DNA of 64,000 nucleotides from Pseudoxanthobacter soli DSM 19599. Its GTDB lineage: Bacteria > Pseudomonadota > Alphaproteobacteria > Rhizobiales > Segnochrobactraceae. Position 1 is the stretch's first letter; each line of letters starts with the position of its first letter. Positions 60,903 through 64,000 of the stretch are shown piece after piece. The DNA lies in contig CAMDHY010000009.1 in NCBI GenBank assembly GCA_945898215.1, positions 1 to 64,000 of the forward strand, in the 5' to 3' direction. The position numbers and the translations under genes were made by a program. The notes under the pieces were generated by a model. It saw only the letters and a program-made list of their open reading frames with translations, was not told where the DNA came from and did not search any database.

Positions 60903-61436
60903 TCAGCCCGGCATGCGCCGGTCGTAGGCGTCCTTCAGCGCCACCCAGCCCTCCCAGAAGGCCGGCCGCGCCGTGCCGGCAACGGCCGCCGCCAGGGTGT
61001 CGAGGTGCATGTGCCAGCCGGCGGCGACCTTGAGCAGCATGTCGCGGCTCGGCAGTCGGCGGTGGGTGACGGTGAGCAGCACCTTGGCGCCGACCGGCTC
61101 GAGCTCGAAGGAAACGTCGTCGCTGCCGTTCCAGGTGAACACGAGCTTCTTCGGCGGCTCGCAGGCAATGACGCGGCTCTCCATCCGGTGCTCGTCGGCA
61201 AAACCCTCCGGCCGCTGCGACGGCACGTCGGAGAGCGTCGTGTTGCGCCAGACGAAGGTGAACGGCGCACCCGGCCGCATCTCCATGTCGCCGCTCGCGA
61301 GCCACTTCCGGCGCAGCTCGCTCTCCGTCAGATAGGCCCAGACCCGCTCGATCGGCCCCGGCAGCAGGCGCTGGATGGTGAGCGTCGTCGGCTCGGTCAG
61401 CACGCCATAGGCGTCGGGGGACGCGATCTCGTTCAT
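60903..61436 (-). CDS. SRPBCC/AHSA1 domain protein
   Basis: The 177-aa protein has the START-like/AHSA1 fold pattern: TLTIQRLLPGPIERVWAYLTESELRRKWLASGDMEMRPGAPFTFVWRN at the N-terminus, then VIACEPPKKLVFTWNG and the C-terminal helix GWHMHLDTLAAAVAG. These proteins bind hydrophobic ligands. It overlaps the ArsR gene by four bases, the classic ArsR-AHSA1 pair, and is probably repressed by it. ATG 61436 begins MNEIASPD. Confidence 0.88.
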   Translation of the reverse strand: MNEIASPDAYGVLTEPTTLTIQRLLPGPIERVWAYLTESELRRKWLASGDMEMRPGAPFTFVWRNTTLSDVPSQRPEGFADEHRMESRVIACEPPKKLVFTWNGSDDVSFELEPVGAKVLLTVTHRRLPSRDMLLKVAAGWHMHLDTLAAAVAGTARPAFWEGWVALKDAYDRRMPG

Positions 61437-61912
61437 GGCTGGTCTCCTTCGGGCGAGGGGATGTCTGAGGGGATGGGCTCTGCGAGGGTGGGGTCCGAGG
61501 GGGGCGGAACGGCGTTCGCGTCCGCCGGATCGGGCGCCCGGGTCGGGGACGGGGTCACGTTCGGGGCAGGGGCGGGCGGTGCGCCGGCCTCCTCGCGCAG
61601 GAGCCGCTCGAGGATATCGAGGCGCTCGCTCCAGAAGCGCTGGTAGAAGCCGAGCCACGCGTGGGCGCCGGCAAGCGGTCCCGGCGCCAGCCATAGCCGG
61701 TGGGTGCGGCCGGCGACGGCGCGCTGCACGAGCCCCGCCCGCTCCAGCACCCGGATGTGCTTGGACGCCGCCGCGAGCGAGATCTCGAACGGCGCCGCGA
61801 GGGCGCCCACCGTCAGCTCGCCGCCCGCCAGTGCCCGCAGCATCCGCCGCCGCGTGGCATCGCCGAGGGCATGGAAGACGGCGTCGAGCCGGGCGGGTTT
61901 ATATTCAACCAT
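61433..61912 (-). CDS. ArsR family transcriptional regulator
   Basis: The 159-aa protein has the ArsR winged HTH: ARLDAVFHALGDATRRRMLRALAGGELTVGALAAPFEISLAAASKHIRVLERAGLVQRAVAGRTHRLWL. A helical segment (FYQRFWSERLDILERLLRE) and a Pro/Ala-rich tail follow. The cysteine metal sites of ArsR/SmtB are absent, as is common in the SRPBCC-linked subgroup. ATG 61912 follows directly a promoter and lies inside an operator-like palindrome, so the mRNA is probably leaderless. It is coupled to the SRPBCC gene (ATGA). Confidence 0.9.
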   Translation of the reverse strand: MVEYKPARLDAVFHALGDATRRRMLRALAGGELTVGALAAPFEISLAAASKHIRVLERAGLVQRAVAGRTHRLWLAPGPLAGAHAWLGFYQRFWSERLDILERLLREEAGAPPAPAPNVTPSPTRAPDPADANAVPPPSDPTLAEPIPSDIPSPEGDQP

Positions 61913-61948
61913 GTGGTTGAGTATGCGCGTCGATGGTGGGACAGTCAA
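61905..61948 (-). promoter_or_regulatory. ArsR promoter and operator on the start codon
   Basis: On the minus strand TTGACT (61943-61948), 17 bases, then CATACT (61920-61925) form a promoter ending seven bases before the arsR ATG. That start codon lies in the middle of the palindrome TCAACC-ACAT-GGTTGA (61905-61920). A second dyad, AACT-N4-AGTT (61947-61958), overlaps the -35 edge. Repression by the gene's own product is inferred. Confidence 0.65.
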
Positions 61949-62351
61949 CTGATAAGTTAAGTGATATGAGCAGGGCGTTCGACGCGCATGCGCCGCTACC
62001 GCTCCCTAGCCACCCTCCCGCTCAGAAACGGGTCACCCCCACTTCTCCCTCCGCAACGGTCACCCCACCCCTCGACGGGTCATTTCCGGGCTTGTCCAGG
62101 CAACCCATCCCTCACGGCTCGGCACGCCGGCCGCCGCGTCCTGCTCGCTGAGGCGGGTAGGTTCCCGGCACAAGCCCGGGATTGACCTCGGAGCGGGCGG
62201 AGAGAGAGGCAGGCAGAGCCGCAGGCGGCGGCGAGACGATGGTCGTCGCTGGCTCCGCGACCACCGCACGCCTTGCCGTCGCCGCCGCGCTCCGGCATGG
62301 GTTCGCGGCCGCCGCGCCTCCCGCGGCACGCCCGCACCGGAGCCCCGCTGC
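61913..62351. other. Intergenic region between arsR and the threonine aldolase gene
   Basis: Besides the arsR promoter, this 439-base stretch holds an imperfect inverted repeat (62077-62097 and 62167-62187, sharing CAAGCCCGG and TGACC) about 70 bases apart, typical of a decayed palindromic intergenic repeat. Three short ACGG(G)TCA repeats precede it. No gene is convincing. Confidence 0.45.
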
Positions 62352-63410
62352 ATGAACTTCGCCTCCGACAACTGGGCCGGCGTGCCGCCGGAAGTGGCGC
62401 ACGCGCTCTCCGCGGTGAATGTCGGCGTCAGCCCCGGCTATGGCAGCGACGACTGGACGGCCGCCGTCGAGCGTCGGATCGGTGAGGTGTTCGAGCGCGA
62501 GGTAGCGGTGTTCTTCGTCGCCACCGGCTCGGCGGCGAACGCGCTGGCGCTTTCGGCGCTCGTGCGCCCCGGTGCGCTGGTGCTCGCCGCCGACGAAGCG
62601 CACATCCGCACAGACGAGTGCAACGCGCCGGAATTCCTCACCGGCGGCGCCAAGATGGTGGGCCTGTCGACCACAGCCGGCCGCATCGATCCGGCTGCCC
62701 TCGATGCGGCGCTGCACCGCTATCCGCCGAACGTCGTCCACTTCGGCCGGCCGGACGTCCTGAGCCTCACCCAGGCGACCGAACTCGGCACCGTCTACAC
62801 CGCCGCCGAGATCGCCGCCCTCGTCGCCACCGCCCAGCGGCGCGACCTCGCCGTCCACATGGACGGTGCCCGCTTCTCCAACGCCGTCGCCCGCCTCGGC
62901 GTGTCGCCGGCGGACCTGACCTGGCGCGCCGGCGTCGACGTGCTCTCCTTCGGGCTGACCAAAACCGGCGCCTGGGCGGCGGAGGCGGTCGTCTTCTTCG
63001 ACACGGCCCGCGGCCGCGAGTTCGGCTTCACCCGCAAGCGGGCGGGGCACCTGTTCTCGAAGAGCCGCTTCGTCGCCGCCCAGTTCGAGGCGCTCATCGC
63101 CGACGGCCTGTGGCTGCGCCTCGCCGCCCACGCCAACCAGATGGCTGACCGCCTCGCCGACGGCCTGTCCCGCATCCGCGGCGTCCGCCTGCCGTTTGCG
63201 CCCGGCGCCAACGCCGTCTTCCCGGTGCTGCCGGAGGCGACCTACGAGCGCCTCGTTGCCGCGGGTGCGAAGCTCTACCCGTGGTCGGCGGCGACGCTCG
63301 CGCCGGGCGACCGCCCCGGCCAGGGCGAAACCTACATCCGCCTCGTCACCTCGTTTGCGACGCGCCCCGAGGAGGTCGACGACTTCCTGGAGCTCGTCGA
63401 CCGCGGGTGA
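62352..63410 (+). CDS. Low-specificity threonine aldolase/beta-eliminating lyase family
   Basis: The 352-aa PLP fold-type I protein begins MNFASDNWAGVPPEV, has GYGSDDWTAAVERRI, ATGSAANALALSAL, the AHIRTDECNAPEFLTGGAK substrate-side motif, and the pyridine-N Asp in AVHMDGARFSNAVA. The Schiff-base Lys is in SFGLTKTGAW (about residue 206), whereas E. coli LtaE has SKGLGAP. It probably cleaves L-threonine or L-allo-threonine to glycine and acetaldehyde, but substrate use by this subgroup is variable. ATG 62352 follows GGAG. Confidence 0.85.
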   Translation: MNFASDNWAGVPPEVAHALSAVNVGVSPGYGSDDWTAAVERRIGEVFEREVAVFFVATGSAANALALSALVRPGALVLAADEAHIRTDECNAPEFLTGGAKMVGLSTTAGRIDPAALDAALHRYPPNVVHFGRPDVLSLTQATELGTVYTAAEIAALVATAQRRDLAVHMDGARFSNAVARLGVSPADLTWRAGVDVLSFGLTKTGAWAAEAVVFFDTARGREFGFTRKRAGHLFSKSRFVAAQFEALIADGLWLRLAAHANQMADRLADGLSRIRGVRLPFAPGANAVFPVLPEATYERLVAAGAKLYPWSAATLAPGDRPGQGETYIRLVTSFATRPEEVDDFLELVDRG

Positions 63411-63422
63411 GGCGACGGCGCC

Positions 63423-64000
63423 TCACCCCGCCCGCGCCTCGATCCACCAGCACGCCGCCGTGAAACGCACGACGTCGCCGGCCACGAAAGTCTGGAACGC
63501 CGCCCGCACCGCATCCGTCACGCGCGCCCGGGTCGGCTCGTCGACGTCGCGCAGCAGCGTGCCGAGCGGGCCGAGGCGGGTGAAGTAGAGTGCGAGCGCC
63601 ATCGCCTCGAAGGTGCAGGCGACATCGACCGGCCGCAGCGCGACGTCCCTCCAGCCGCTGTCGGCGAGGATGCCGCGCACCCGATCCTCGTCGGCGAAGG
63701 CGAACTGGCCCGGCGCGCCGGCCGGTCGCGGCGGCGGCGGCTCCGGCAGCATCGGCACGGCGGTGCGCTCGGCCGTCGTCATGAACGGATTGTCGTCGCG
63801 GCTCCGCCAGGCGACGGCGGCGAGCCCGCCGCCTGGCCGCAGTGCGCCACGGATGTTCGTGAAGGCGGCGACGGGGTCGGGGAAGAACATCACTCCGAAG
63901 CGTGACACCGCGAGATCGAAGTGCGCCGGCGGCAGTGCGTGCGTCGTCGCGTCCGCCACCACGAAGCGCGCCGGCGAGCCCTCCCGTTCGGCCCGGGCGC
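63423..64000 (-). CDS. Class I SAM-dependent methyltransferase, 5' truncated by window edge
   Basis: About 192 C-terminal codons are visible; the frame is open through base 64000, so the start is outside the window. The visible part has FVVADATTHALPP, FDLAVSRFGVMFFPDPVAAFTNIRGALRPGGGLAAVAWR (post-I and motif III region) and a C-terminal helical half with PMLPEPPPPRPAGAPGQFAFADEDRVRGILADSGWRDV. Substrate is unknown. It is convergent with the aldolase gene. Confidence 0.82.
   Translation of the reverse strand, partial: ARAEREGSPARFVVADATTHALPPAHFDLAVSRFGVMFFPDPVAAFTNIRGALRPGGGLAAVAWRSRDDNPFMTTAERTAVPMLPEPPPPRPAGAPGQFAFADEDRVRGILADSGWRDVALRPVDVACTFEAMALALYFTRLGPLGTLLRDVDEPTRARVTDAVRAAFQTFVAGDVVRFTAACWWIEARAG

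Overview
The window is a 64 kb piece of a high-GC (roughly 70%) alphaproteobacterial chromosome, most likely from the Hyphomicrobiales (Rhizobiales). The evidence is the gene order rpsB-tsf-pyrH-frr-uppS-cdsA-dxr-rseP-bamA-lpxD-fabZ-lpxA-lpxI-lpxB, followed by gltA, gltX, comEC and lexA. Supporting this are a 5-aminolevulinate synthase (C4 haem pathway), LpxI in place of LpxH, a GTTC-N7-GTTC SOS box, and a rhizobial-type cellulose locus with BcsN. No plasmid, phage, transposase or CRISPR signal was seen.

Layout. 1-4.6 kb: 3' end of an AbrB-duplication membrane protein, two small secreted proteins, hemA behind a FixK/FNR-like site, a RidA protein, and a low-GC orphan secreted protein. 4.6-10.8 kb: a stand-alone Lrp ligand-binding domain, a 2-oxoglutarate oxygenase, a TPP riboswitch driving thiE-thiD, a metallophosphoesterase/glycosyltransferase pair, an ion channel and CreA. 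10.9-19.3 kb: cellulose synthesis genes bcsN (split by an in-frame stop), bcsA with a PilZ domain, bcsB and a TPR protein. 19.6-22.6 kb: a three-gene NitT/TauT-type ABC importer ending in a clear intrinsic terminator. 22.6-24.5 kb: a possible gene remnant, an alpha/beta hydrolase, an orphan small gene and tRNA-Val. 24.7-39.3 kb: the housekeeping run for translation, phospholipid, isoprenoid, outer membrane and lipid A genes. 39.3-46.5 kb: gltA, gltX, comEC, lexA, a PPOX protein and tRNA-Leu. 46.5-48.6 kb: a divergent LysR/EamA exporter pair. 48.6-55.4 kb: gltB, a glutathione transferase gene and gltD. 56-60.8 kb: a secreted/membrane module of unknown function (hypothetical secreted protein, DUF4331, TPR, HupE/UreJ-2). 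60.9-64 kb: an ArsR/SRPBCC pair, a threonine aldolase-like enzyme and a methyltransferase cut by the window end.

How the genes work together. The central block makes ribosomal and elongation factors, UMP, undecaprenyl and CDP-diacylglycerol precursors, the outer membrane assembly machine and lipid A. Small-molecule control is visible at several places: TPP over thiED, LexA over itself, a probable redox/oxygen regulator at hemA, c-di-GMP through PilZ on BcsA, and an ArsR repressor whose operator covers its own start codon.

The least understood locus is the DUF4331-TPR-HupE module. Its DUF4331 gene carries a one-base frameshift at a C5 run, and in the unshifted frame it reads straight into the TPR gene as one 900-codon frame. 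The other broken gene is bcsN, with a single TAA where the sequence otherwise continues in the same frame. Both could be assembly errors and should be checked on reads first.
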